A stretch of DNA of 64,000 nt. Source: JADJMO01 sp016794445 (GTDB lineage: Bacteria; Myxococcota_A; Polyangia; Polyangiales; JADJMO01). The stretch spans positions 24,552 to 88,551 of the forward strand of contig JAEUKC010000105.1 in assembly GCA_016794445.1 (NCBI GenBank). The letters are read 5' to 3'. The first letter of the stretch is position 1, and each line of letters begins with the position of its first letter. Of the stretch, positions 9,528-17,413 are shown in pieces. A program made the translations under genes and the position numbers. The notes under the pieces are model-generated. The model saw only the letters and a list, made by a program, of their open reading frames with translations, had not been told where the DNA came from and ran no database searches.

Positions 9528-9597
9528 GGCCGTGCCTCGCGGGTCATGGGGGTTGAGTATCACACTTCGGCGTCGGCCCGCGATCGCTAGACTCGGC

Positions 9598-10956
9598 TCA
9601 GCGCGCGCCGCGGACCCGCTGGACGTCGGCCTTCGACGGATTGAGCACCACGAGGCCGTGATCGCCGTCGACCAGCGCGAGGTCTCCGTCGGTCGCCCAG
9701 CGAAACAGGCCCTGGACGCCCGTGACGCAGGGCACGCCCAGGAGGGCCGCGAGGGCCCGCGTGCGCGCCCCGGAGCCCGCGTCGCCGAGGGCGATGCCCG
9801 ACGGCCGGTGCCGCGCGGTCACGAGGAGATCGTAGACCGTGAGGCGGTCGCCGATGAGCACCGCGCGCGACGGCAGGTCGGCGCGTGGATCGGCGGCCGT
9901 CATCATCACGATGGCGTCGCACAGATCTTCGACGTCGCGCGCGCGCCGCTCGCTGAAAGGGTCGCCGGTGAGCCGCGCCGCCCGGGTGACCTCGCGGGCG
10001 ACCTCGGCCATCCCGCCGCCGACCGAGCGCTTGAGCGAGACGAGCTCGAGGGCGCGCTCGCGGAAGCGGCCATCGTCGAGGATCTGCACGTAGGTCGCGA
10101 GGAACTCGCCCTCCTCGGCGAGGCCGAGCTTCTCGGCCTGGTGGGAGAGCGCGTGCACGGCTCGACCGGCGGCGTCGAACGCGGGCTCGAGGAGGCGCGC
10201 GAGCTCGGCGCCGGTCTCGCCGTCGTGGTGGGGACGCGTGGCTGGCCGGCGCAAGGCCGCGACGGCGCCGACCGCGCGCCCGGGCACGATGGGACGACCA
10301 GGCAACGTGACGCGCCGGGTGCCGCCGCCGGGACCGCGCACCACGGGCTGCTCGCGCAGCTGGTCGAGGAGCTCGGCGCGCAGGATGCCGTGGGCCAGCG
10401 AGGCCGCGAGGGCGACCACGAGCTCGACGTCGCGCGACTCGAACGGTCGGCCCGGCTCGCGCTGGACGGCGATCGCGCCGAGGGGGCCCTCGGGCCCCAG
10501 CACCGGCGCCGCGAGGAACACCGGAAAACGCTCCTCGCCGAGCTGCTCGAAGTGCCGATAGGCGTTGTGCCCCTCGGCCTCGGCCACGCTGATGGGGCGC
10601 CCGAGGCTCACGGCCATGCCGGTGATGCCCTGCCCCACGTCGAGCCGGATCTCGCCGAGCGCCATCGCAGGGAACCCCACGTTGCCGCGCATCACGAGCT
10701 CGTACGGCGAGTGGACCTCGGGCATGCGCGCCTCGCGGTCGGAGGGCCGCTCGGCCTCGTCGTTCTGCGCAGGCTCGAGCAGGTAGAGCGAGCACACCGG
10801 CGCGTGGAAGATGTCGGCGATGCGCGCCGGGGCCTCGTCCAGGAACGACGACAGCGCGAGCGAGCGCGCCGCGAAGCCGACGAAATCGACGACGGCATCC
10901 AGCCGCGCGTCGCCACGACCGTGGATGACCGGTCCGGGCCCGGGCGTCTCCTGCAC
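9598..10956 (-). CDS. GAF-domain protein with degenerate PtsI N-terminal-like (PEP-utilising) domain
   Basis: The product is about 452 residues. Residues about 20-185 look like a GAF sensor domain (VGFAARSLALSSFLDEAP, DVGQGITGMAVSLGRPI, LAAPVLGPEGPLGAIAV). From about 215 the sequence follows the N-terminal part of PtsI/PtsP: LPGRPIVPGRAVGAV, a helical HPr-binding-like stretch, then a swivelling phosphohistidine domain. The active-site motif, usually GGRTSH followed by A and R, is here GDAGSGARTRALAALLGVP, so the phospho-accepting histidine is missing. The PEP-binding barrel of enzyme I is also absent. A catalytically dead regulator derived from nitrogen-PTS PtsP is the best reading. GTG 10956 leaves 50 nt before the divergent pyrH; an ATG at 10992 would add 12 residues of uncharacteristic sequence. 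Confidence 0.78.
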   Translation of the reverse strand: MQETPGPGPVIHGRGDARLDAVVDFVGFAARSLALSSFLDEAPARIADIFHAPVCSLYLLEPAQNDEAERPSDREARMPEVHSPYELVMRGNVGFPAMALGEIRLDVGQGITGMAVSLGRPISVAEAEGHNAYRHFEQLGEERFPVFLAAPVLGPEGPLGAIAVQREPGRPFESRDVELVVALAASLAHGILRAELLDQLREQPVVRGPGGGTRRVTLPGRPIVPGRAVGAVAALRRPATRPHHDGETGAELARLLEPAFDAAGRAVHALSHQAEKLGLAEEGEFLATYVQILDDGRFRERALELVSLKRSVGGGMAEVAREVTRAARLTGDPFSERRARDVEDLCDAIVMMTAADPRADLPSRAVLIGDRLTVYDLLVTARHRPSGIALGDAGSGARTRALAALLGVPCVTGVQGLFRWATDGDLALVDGDHGLVVLNPSKADVQRVRGAR

Positions 10957-11006
10957 CGGCCATCGATAGCATCGACGGCCCGTTCTGCACACGCTACCCG
11001 CGCCCC

Positions 11007-11780
11007 GTGCTCGACGACCTCACCCGCCCTCCCCCGCCTCCGATCCCGGGCCTGCGCTACCGCCGGGTCCTGCTGAAGCTCTCCGGGGAGGCGCTCTGCA
11101 ACCCGGACGGCAACAAGGAGGCGTTCGGCATCCAGCCCGACACCCTGCGCGCCATCGCCGAGGAGCTCGCCGAGGTCCACCGCCTCGGGGTGCAGCTCGG
11201 CCTCGTCATCGGCGGCGGCAACATCTTCCGCGGCCTCAAGGGCTCGGCGCAGGGCATGGACCGCGCGCAGAGCGACTACGTGGGCATGCTCGCCACGGTG
11301 ATGAACTCGCTCGCCCTGCAGGACGCGCTCGAGCGCTGCGGCGTCCCGACGCGGGTGATGACCGCCCTCGAGATGCGCCAGGTCGCCGAGCCGTACATCC
11401 GCCGGCGCGCCGTGCGCCACCTCGAGAAGGGGCGCTGCGTGATCTTCGCGGCCGGCACCGGGAACCCCTATTTCTCCACCGACACCGCCGCCGCGCTGCG
11501 CGCGATGGAGATCCACGCCGACGCGCTCTTCAAGGCCACCAAGGTGGACGGCATCTACGACGCCGACCCGATGAAGCACCCCGAGGCGAAGATGATCGCC
11601 GACCTCAGCTACGACCGCTTCCTCGCCGACCGCATCGGGGTCATGGACGGCACGGCCGTCACCCTCTGCCGCGACAACAAGCTCCCCATCCGCGTGTTCA
11701 AGCTCTCCACCAAGGGCAACATCCAGCGCGTGGTGGTGGGCGAGGAGATCGGCACCGTCATCCGCGACCCGGTGAAGTAA
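11007..11780 (+). CDS. pyrH: UMP kinase
   Basis: This 257-residue amino-acid-kinase-fold enzyme phosphorylates UMP to UDP in pyrimidine nucleotide synthesis. Diagnostic segments are RRVLLKLSGEAL, LVIGGGNIFRG, MDRAQSDYVGMLATVMNSLALQDAL, VIFAAGTGNPYFSTDTAAALRA, and KVDGIYDADP. A proline-rich extension of about 15 residues precedes the conserved start, giving a slightly long N-terminus from the GTG at 11007; no better internal start is visible. The gene is transcribed away from the GAF/PtsI-like gene. In many bacteria pyrH sits next to tsf and frr, which are not here. Confidence 0.97.
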   Translation: MLDDLTRPPPPPIPGLRYRRVLLKLSGEALCNPDGNKEAFGIQPDTLRAIAEELAEVHRLGVQLGLVIGGGNIFRGLKGSAQGMDRAQSDYVGMLATVMNSLALQDALERCGVPTRVMTALEMRQVAEPYIRRRAVRHLEKGRCVIFAAGTGNPYFSTDTAAALRAMEIHADALFKATKVDGIYDADPMKHPEAKMIADLSYDRFLADRIGVMDGTAVTLCRDNKLPIRVFKLSTKGNIQRVVVGEEIGTVIRDPVK

Positions 11781-11812
11781 GGCCCGCGCGGTCCGGCGCT
11801 ATCCTCACGTCC

Positions 11813-12364
11813 GTGTCGCAGAACGTCTTCGCGCTCCACCCGAGGGGCCACGATCAGGTCGTCGACGGGCCGATGGTGGACGGATGGCTCGTCGAGCTCG
11901 GGCTCGCGGGCCCTTCACGGTTGGGGCCTCGGTTCGCCGTCTGGCTCCGTTGCGGCGAGCTGACGGCCGGGCAAATCCAGGCGGCCATCGATCGACCCGA
12001 CGGCTCGCCGCTGGCCAACACCTTCACGACGCGCTGGGAGCCGACGACCACCCACGCAGAACCCGTCGTCCGGGTCGGCTGCGAGACGGCGACGCCACTA
12101 TGTCCCTGCGGCGCGCTCACCACCGACGACTGGCCCGATCTCCTCGACCGCTGGTGGCACGACCGACATCACCGGTGGGTCTGCGCGTGCGGCCGGACCA
12201 CGCCCGTCCCCTCGCTCGACTTCCAGCACACGCTCGGGTTTGCGCGCGCCTTCGTCGAGCTGCCGCATGGCCTCGCGCCGGACCTGCGTCCGACATCCAC
12301 GCTGCTCGCCGAGCTCGCGCGACGGAGCGGAATGCCCTGGACCTGGACCTGGGTGCGGCGCTGA
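11813..12364 (+). CDS. Hypothetical protein with two CxCG motifs
   Basis: A 183-residue protein starting at a GTG 32 nt after pyrH. It has no signal peptide or membrane segment. Two short motifs, CPCGAL near residue 97 and CACGRT near residue 125, could bind one zinc ion between them, with a Trp/His/Asp-rich linker (DDWPDLLDRWWHDRHHR). The C-terminus is rich in Trp and Arg. I do not recognise the family. It is convergent with the CPBP protease gene, with about 10 nt between stops. Codon use matches neighbours, supporting translation, but the start is uncertain. Confidence 0.6.
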   Translation: MSQNVFALHPRGHDQVVDGPMVDGWLVELGLAGPSRLGPRFAVWLRCGELTAGQIQAAIDRPDGSPLANTFTTRWEPTTTHAEPVVRVGCETATPLCPCGALTTDDWPDLLDRWWHDRHHRWVCACGRTTPVPSLDFQHTLGFARAFVELPHGLAPDLRPTSTLLAELARRSGMPWTWTWVRR

Positions 12365-12374
12365 GCGGCGTATC

Positions 12375-13469
12375 TCACTCCGCCGCGGCGCGCTTGCGGG
12401 CGAGCTGGGCCCGGATCTGCGGCCAGCGGCGCACGAAGGCCACGAGCAGCATGGTGAGCGCCAGCGCCCACACGATCCACAGCGTGTGCACCGTGTACTT
12501 GAAGACGAAGGTGCCGGTGCTGGTGGGCGAGATGCGCTCGGGCAGCGCGTGTCGGTGGTGTAGGGCCAGGAAGTCCATGAGGATCGCCACCGTGATGTGC
12601 ACGAGGAACCCGGCGTAGATGCTGCGGGTCTTCATGGAGAGCGAGCCGAGCACCGTGCCCGCGACGATGGCGCCGCACGCCTCGAGGTAGGGCTTGCCGT
12701 AGTGGATCATGCAGTACGGCACGACCATGCACAGGATGGCGCCGGCGCCGAACCCGCGGCACGCGCGCACCCACCAGCCGCGGAAGAAGATCTCGAGCGC
12801 GAAGAACTGCCCGATGTAGAACACCTCCCACATCCCGAAATCGAGCCAGGACCGCGAGGCCTGCTTGTAGAACGGGTAGTAGGTGCCGAAGTCGGGCTGC
12901 TTCGCCACCGTGATCATCACCGGGATCATGATCGCGACGAACATCGCGTAGATCCACGCGTGCTCGAGGAACCCCTTGGTGCGCAGGCCGAAGTCGAGGA
13001 TCGAGTCTTTCCAGAACACCGCGCGCCACAGCACGAGCGGCGCGAGGTAGCCGCCGATGCGGGTGACCGCCCAGAAGATGAGCCGGTAGAGCTCCTCGTA
13101 GCGAGGGAAGTTGACCATCCCGCCGGGGTGGGTCGCCTCGTACTTGCGGAGGTTCTCGACGATCACCGTCTGGTAGAACGCCTGGTTGGAGCCGCCGTAG
13201 TACTCCTGGAGCGTGAGGATGACCGCGCCGAGCCCGAGGGCGATCAGCGGCCGGTAGTCGACCTCGCTGCCGGCCTCGCGCAGGCGCTCCCGGTAGGCGA
13301 CCGCCTCGCGATCGAGCTCCTTCCACGTGCTGCGGAAGAACAGCCAGATGAGCGGCGCGAGCGCCAGCAAGAGCGGCAGCGGCACCGCCCACTTCACGTG
13401 CGGCTGCTCGAGCCACGCCATGAAGCCCTTGGGCGCCTCCGGCGCGACGAGGAGGTCGGGCGTGATCAC
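12375..13469 (-). CDS. CPBP-family intramembrane metalloprotease
   Basis: A 364-residue polytopic membrane protein with about eight hydrophobic segments. The CPBP (Rce1/PrsW-type) signatures are visible in order: ALEIFFRGWW (a variant of the EExxxR motif with one Glu replaced by Ile), CMIHYGKPYLEA (the FxxxH-like motif), and GFLVHITVAILMD containing the last conserved His. The family contains prenyl-protein proteases and bacterial proteins linked to bacteriocin immunity or membrane-protein processing. The GTG at 13469 overlaps the gltX stop by four bases (GTGA), so translation is probably coupled to gltX. The altered first motif leaves catalytic activity open. Confidence 0.82.
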   Translation of the reverse strand: MITPDLLVAPEAPKGFMAWLEQPHVKWAVPLPLLLALAPLIWLFFRSTWKELDREAVAYRERLREAGSEVDYRPLIALGLGAVILTLQEYYGGSNQAFYQTVIVENLRKYEATHPGGMVNFPRYEELYRLIFWAVTRIGGYLAPLVLWRAVFWKDSILDFGLRTKGFLEHAWIYAMFVAIMIPVMITVAKQPDFGTYYPFYKQASRSWLDFGMWEVFYIGQFFALEIFFRGWWVRACRGFGAGAILCMVVPYCMIHYGKPYLEACGAIVAGTVLGSLSMKTRSIYAGFLVHITVAILMDFLALHHRHALPERISPTSTGTFVFKYTVHTLWIVWALALTMLLVAFVRRWPQIRAQLARKRAAAE

Positions 13470-14908
13470 GCGCCGCGCGCCTTGACCGCCCCGGCGCGGA
13501 GGCGCTCGAGGGCCACCGCCTGGCCGAGCACGTGGATGGTCTCGTAGATCCCGGGCGAGACGCCGCGGCCGGTGAGGGCCACGCGGGCCGGCTGGGCCAC
13601 GTCCTTGATCTGGAGGCCCCTGTCGCCGAGGTACTTGGAGAACGCCGCCTCGAGGCCCGCGATGGTGCACTCGGCGCCCTCGACCACCTGCGCGAGCTCC
13701 TCGAGCACCGGCGCGGCCGCGGGCACGAGGAACTTGGCGACCGCCTTGTCGTCCCACACCAGCTCGCGCCGGAAGAACGGGTCGAGCGACTCGGCCGCCT
13801 CGAGGTAGGTCTTGGCGCGCTCGCGCACGTGGGGGAGCGCGACGAGCAGCTTCGCCGCGTCGATCTCGAGCCCGCGGGCCACTAGGAACGGGGTGACCGC
13901 CGCCGCGTATTCCGCGTCGGGCGTGAGCACCGGATCCTTGAGGTGGGCGTGGTTGATGGCCGCGAGCTTCTTGGTGTCGAACTTGCCGTCCGACTTGTTG
14001 CAGCGCGCCCAGTCGAACTTCTCGACCATGCCGGCGCGCGAGAACACCTCCTCGTCGCCGAACGACCAGCCGAAGCGGACGAGGTAGTTGAGCAGCGCGA
14101 CCGGCGAGAAGCCGCCGTTCTTGTACTCGTCGACGCTGACCGCGCCGTGGCGCTTGGAGAGCTTCTCGCCCGAGGCGGCGAGCATCATCGGCAGGTGCGC
14201 GAACTTGGGGCATGCGGCGCCGAGCGCCTGGTAGAGGAGGATCTGCGGCGGGGTGTTGACCATGTGGTCGCGGCCGCGCGCCACGAGCGTGATGCCCATG
14301 GTCAGGTCGTCGATCACGCAGCCGAAGTTGTAGAGCGGCACGCCGTCGCTGCGGATCAGCACGAAATCCTGCTGCGCCGCGTTGGGCGTGGTCACCTGAC
14401 CGAACACGAGGTCGTCGTAGGAGACGGCGCCCGACGACGGCGACTTGAAGCGCACGACGTAGGGCTTGCCCTCGAGCCAGTCCGAGGGGCCCTTGTCGCG
14501 CCACCACCCGGGGTAGCGGAACTCGGCCTTCGGGTTCTTCGCCTTGAGCTCGGCCCGGGCGGCGTCCAGCTCCTCCTTGGTGGCATAACAGCGGTACGCC
14601 TTGCCCTCGGAGATGAGCCGATCCGCGTACTCCTTGTAGAGGCCGAGGCGCTCCATCTGGGTGTAGGGGCCGAAATCGCCGCCCACCTCGGGCCCCTCGT
14701 CCCACTCGAGGCCGAGCCAGCGCAGCGAGTCGAGGATCACCTGCCGGCTCGCCTCGGTGCTGCGCTCCTGGTCGGTGTCCTCGATGCGCAGGACGAAGGT
14801 CCCGCCCGTCTTTCGGGCCCAGAGCCAGTTGAAGAGGGCCGTGCGCACCCCCCCGATGTGGAGGTAGCCGGTGGGGGACGGGGCGAATCGGACGCGCTCT
14901 CGGGCCAT
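13466..14908 (-). CDS. gltX: Glutamyl-tRNA synthetase (class I, GltX)
   Basis: The 480-residue protein has the class I signatures: RFAPSPTGYLHIGG with the HIGH-type motif at the N-terminus and the KMSKS-type motif as KLSKR (ASGEKLSKRHGAVSV) in the middle. The C-terminal third is an all-helical anticodon-binding region. It charges tRNA-Glu, or possibly also tRNA-Gln where GlnRS is lacking. The ATG at 14908 (MARERVRFAPSP) is chosen because the conserved motif starts six residues later, as in the family; longer readings upstream are not conserved. The stop overlaps the start of the CPBP protease gene. Confidence 0.96.
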   Translation of the reverse strand: MARERVRFAPSPTGYLHIGGVRTALFNWLWARKTGGTFVLRIEDTDQERSTEASRQVILDSLRWLGLEWDEGPEVGGDFGPYTQMERLGLYKEYADRLISEGKAYRCYATKEELDAARAELKAKNPKAEFRYPGWWRDKGPSDWLEGKPYVVRFKSPSSGAVSYDDLVFGQVTTPNAAQQDFVLIRSDGVPLYNFGCVIDDLTMGITLVARGRDHMVNTPPQILLYQALGAACPKFAHLPMMLAASGEKLSKRHGAVSVDEYKNGGFSPVALLNYLVRFGWSFGDEEVFSRAGMVEKFDWARCNKSDGKFDTKKLAAINHAHLKDPVLTPDAEYAAAVTPFLVARGLEIDAAKLLVALPHVRERAKTYLEAAESLDPFFRRELVWDDKAVAKFLVPAAAPVLEELAQVVEGAECTIAGLEAAFSKYLGDRGLQIKDVAQPARVALTGRGVSPGIYETIHVLGQAVALERLRAGAVKARGA

Positions 14909-14996
14909 TGGGAGGCCCGGCGGATAGCAGAGCGCCCCCCGCGCGGCACGGGGTTGCTGCCCGCGACTTTCGCCGTCTACGGTCCCGACCCCGTCC

Positions 14997-15998
14997 ATGC
15001 GCATCCTCGTCCTGTCGCGGAGCTCCACGCTGTACTCGACGACCCGCATCGTCCTCGCCGCCCGCGCGCGAGGCCACGAGGTGGAGGTCGCCGACCCGCT
15101 GCAGTTCCAGCTGTGCGTGAAGCGCGGCCGCCCCGAGATGTACCGGGCGAGCGGCGGCATCCCCCGCTACGACGTGGTGGTCCCGCGCATCGGCGCCTCG
15201 ATCACGAGCTACGGGCTCGCCGTCGTGCGCCACTTCGAGATGATGGGCGTGCCTTGCCTCAACGGCGCCGTGGCCATCGCGCGGTCGCGCGACAAGCTGC
15301 GCGCGCTCCAGCTCCTCACCCGCAAGGACATCGACGTCCCGGTCACCGTCTGCGCGCGGTCGCCCAAGGACATGGACATGATGCTCGAGCTGGTGGGCGG
15401 CACCCCCGTGATCGTGAAGCTCCAGCAGGGCACCCAGGGCATCGGCGTGATGATCGCCGAGACCCGTCAGGCCGTGTCCTCCCTGCTCGAGACCCTGTGG
15501 GGCATGGGTCAGGACATCATCGTCCAGCAGTACATCGCCGAGGCCAAGGGGCGCGACGTCCGCGCGTTCGTGGTCGGCAACCGCGTCGTCGCGGCCATGC
15601 GCCGCTCGGCCAAGGCCGGCGAGTTCCGCAGCAACCTGCACCGTGGCGGCGAGGGCCAGCGCGTGCACCTCAACGACGAGTACAAGCGCGCGGCCGTCGC
15701 GGCGACCAAGGTCATGGGGCTCGAGGTGGCCGGCGTCGACATGCTCGAGAGCTCGACCGGGCCCAAGATCCTCGAGATCAACTCCTCCCCGGGCCTCGAG
15801 GGCATCGAGCGCTCCACCAGCGTCGACGTGGCCGACAAGATCATCGCGCGCGCGGAGCGGTTCGTGGAGCGCCGCGGCCAGCGGGCCACCGACGCGGTCA
15901 TCGACGCCGAGCGCCGCGCGCGTAGGCTCCAGACCGCGGTCACTCCTTCGGGCAGCTCGCGCGGACCGGCAGCCTCGGATCGATCAAGAAGCCGGTGA
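14997..15998 (+). CDS. rimK: RimK-type ATP-grasp ligase
   Basis: A 333-residue protein with an N-terminal preATP-grasp domain (MRILVLSRSSTLYSTTRI) and an ATP-grasp domain: VPVTVCA, VIVKLQQGTQGIGVMIAE, VQQYIAEAKGRDVRAFVVG and KILEINSSPGLEGIE, which supplies the Mg-ATP ligands. RimK adds glutamate residues to ribosomal protein S6; related enzymes ligate other amino acids. The length slightly exceeds the usual 300 because of a Ser/Arg-rich tail. That tail lies over the 3' end of the convergent peptidase-like gene by 59 bp. It is transcribed divergently from gltX, with 88 nt between the starts. Confidence 0.92.
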   Translation: MRILVLSRSSTLYSTTRIVLAARARGHEVEVADPLQFQLCVKRGRPEMYRASGGIPRYDVVVPRIGASITSYGLAVVRHFEMMGVPCLNGAVAIARSRDKLRALQLLTRKDIDVPVTVCARSPKDMDMMLELVGGTPVIVKLQQGTQGIGVMIAETRQAVSSLLETLWGMGQDIIVQQYIAEAKGRDVRAFVVGNRVVAAMRRSAKAGEFRSNLHRGGEGQRVHLNDEYKRAAVAATKVMGLEVAGVDMLESSTGPKILEINSSPGLEGIERSTSVDVADKIIARAERFVERRGQRATDAVIDAERRARRLQTAVTPSGSSRGPAASDRSRSR

Positions 15999-17385
15999 TC
16001 GCGTCGCGCACGCACGCGCTGTGCACCGAGGCGGAGTGCCCGTCGCCCTCGTAGACGAGGAGCTGGCTCGAGGGCCCCAGCAGGCTGCGCATCGCCTCCG
16101 CGTTCCCGAACGGCGCGATGGGGTCGAACCGCCCTGCGACGACGAGCGCCGGCGGCGCGCGATCCGCCTTGAACCCGGGCCGCGGCGGCGCCGACCACCC
16201 GACGCAGAGCGACCAGGGTGAGAGCGCCATCCACCCCGTGCGCGGGAGCTTCGCGCGCAAGGACGCGCCGAAGCTCGCGAACGCCGACAGCGAGGCCGCC
16301 GAGAGCCGCTGATCGCCGCACACGATGGCGACGTGCACCCCGAAATGGCCGTCGTAGTGACCCGCGGCGTCGCGCCCGGTCGCGAGATCGGCGCGCGCGA
16401 GCAAGGCGGAGGCGTCCCCCGCTTCGGCCTTGGCGAGGTCGGCGCCGAGCTTGACGGCGTCGCCGATCCGGAGCCCGTCCGCGACCGCGAAGCCGAGGTC
16501 GGTCCGCGAGAGTGAACGCGTGCCCGCCGGCAGCTTCGCCGTGGTGGTCCTGGCGACGAGCGCGTCGAACCGGCTCGCGACCGCGCCCGGGTCTGCCCCC
16601 CCGAAGGCGCAGGTGGCGCTCGCCGCGCAGGCCGCGAAGAACCGCTCGAGGCCCTGGGCGCGGGCCTCGGCGACGCCCGTGAGGTCGGCCTCCAGATCGG
16701 GACCGAGCACCGTCGGCGAGTCGAGGACCATGGCCCCGATTCGCTCGGGGAACAGGCTTTCGTAGGCGAGGCCCAGCATGCCCCCGTACGAGTAGCCGAG
16801 GAAGGCGACCCGCTCGACGCCGAGCGCCTTCCGGATCGCCTCGAGATCACGCGCCTGCGTGGCGAGATCGAGGTGGCTGGCGAGCGCGCTCTTCTGACAC
16901 CCGCCGCGCAGCGCGTCGGCCAGCGCCAGAACCCCCGTCGTGCTCCCGCCCTCGAGCGCGAGATCCGCCGCGCGCAGCTGGTCGAACGTGGCGTCGTCGG
17001 CGCAGGGCAGCCTCGTGCTCAGGCCGACGCCGCGCACGTCCCAGGTGACCACGTCGAACCGCGCGAGCGCCTTGCCGAAGCCGACGCGGTAGGCGCCGTA
17101 CTGCGCGGCGAAGCGCTCGACCATCGGCGCGCCCGGACCCCCGGGGTTGAGGAACACGACCCCCGCCGCCTCGCCGTCGAGCGCGCGGGCTCGGCCGACC
17201 CGGAGGGAGATCTTCGGCCCCTCGGGCGAAGACCAGTCGAGCGGCACGATCACGTCCGCGCACTCGAGCGGGTCGGCGCACGCCGTGAACACGAGCGGTG
17301 GCGGCGGCGCCGGTGCGTCGGCCGAGCACGAGAGCAGCGCCGCCAGCGTGACGTGCCGCAGCGAGGCCGCCGTTGCTTGCGTCAC
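15940..17385 (-). CDS. Alpha/beta-hydrolase lipoprotein, tripeptidyl-aminopeptidase-like
   Basis: This 481-residue secreted hydrolase has an N-terminus with hydrophobic core and lipobox LLSC at about residue 18, followed by a Pro-rich linker. The hydrolase fold shows VVFLNPGGPG (oxyanion region), VTWDVRGVGLS, the nucleophile elbow GYSYGG, an acid at AGRFDPIAP and the His at GDGHSASVH. The layout matches the TAP/SlpD group of extracellular prolyl and tripeptidyl aminopeptidases, including Cys residues probably forming disulfides. It likely acts in the periplasm or at the cell surface on peptides. GTG 17385 is chosen because it yields the signal sequence; the divergent histidine kinase starts 28 nt away. 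Confidence 0.85.
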   Translation of the reverse strand: MTQATAASLRHVTLAALLSCSADAPAPPPPLVFTACADPLECADVIVPLDWSSPEGPKISLRVGRARALDGEAAGVVFLNPGGPGAPMVERFAAQYGAYRVGFGKALARFDVVTWDVRGVGLSTRLPCADDATFDQLRAADLALEGGSTTGVLALADALRGGCQKSALASHLDLATQARDLEAIRKALGVERVAFLGYSYGGMLGLAYESLFPERIGAMVLDSPTVLGPDLEADLTGVAEARAQGLERFFAACAASATCAFGGADPGAVASRFDALVARTTTAKLPAGTRSLSRTDLGFAVADGLRIGDAVKLGADLAKAEAGDASALLARADLATGRDAAGHYDGHFGVHVAIVCGDQRLSAASLSAFASFGASLRAKLPRTGWMALSPWSLCVGWSAPPRPGFKADRAPPALVVAGRFDPIAPFGNAEAMRSLLGPSSQLLVYEGDGHSASVHSACVRDAITGFLIDPRLPVRASCPKE

Positions 17386-17413
17386 CCGACGAGCGTACGC
17401 AGCGAGCAACCCG

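Noticed and set aside
5754..9590. A 1278-codon open frame on the plus strand opposite the sulfatase-like and greA genes.
   Set aside because: Very high GC keeps antisense frames open. Its translation is Arg/Ala/Glu-rich low-complexity without motifs, while the minus strand encodes recognisable families.
12375..15668. A 1097-codon minus-strand frame covering the CPBP and gltX genes.
   Set aside because: It is the CPBP frame extended upstream through gltX. The real start is the GTG overlapping the gltX stop.
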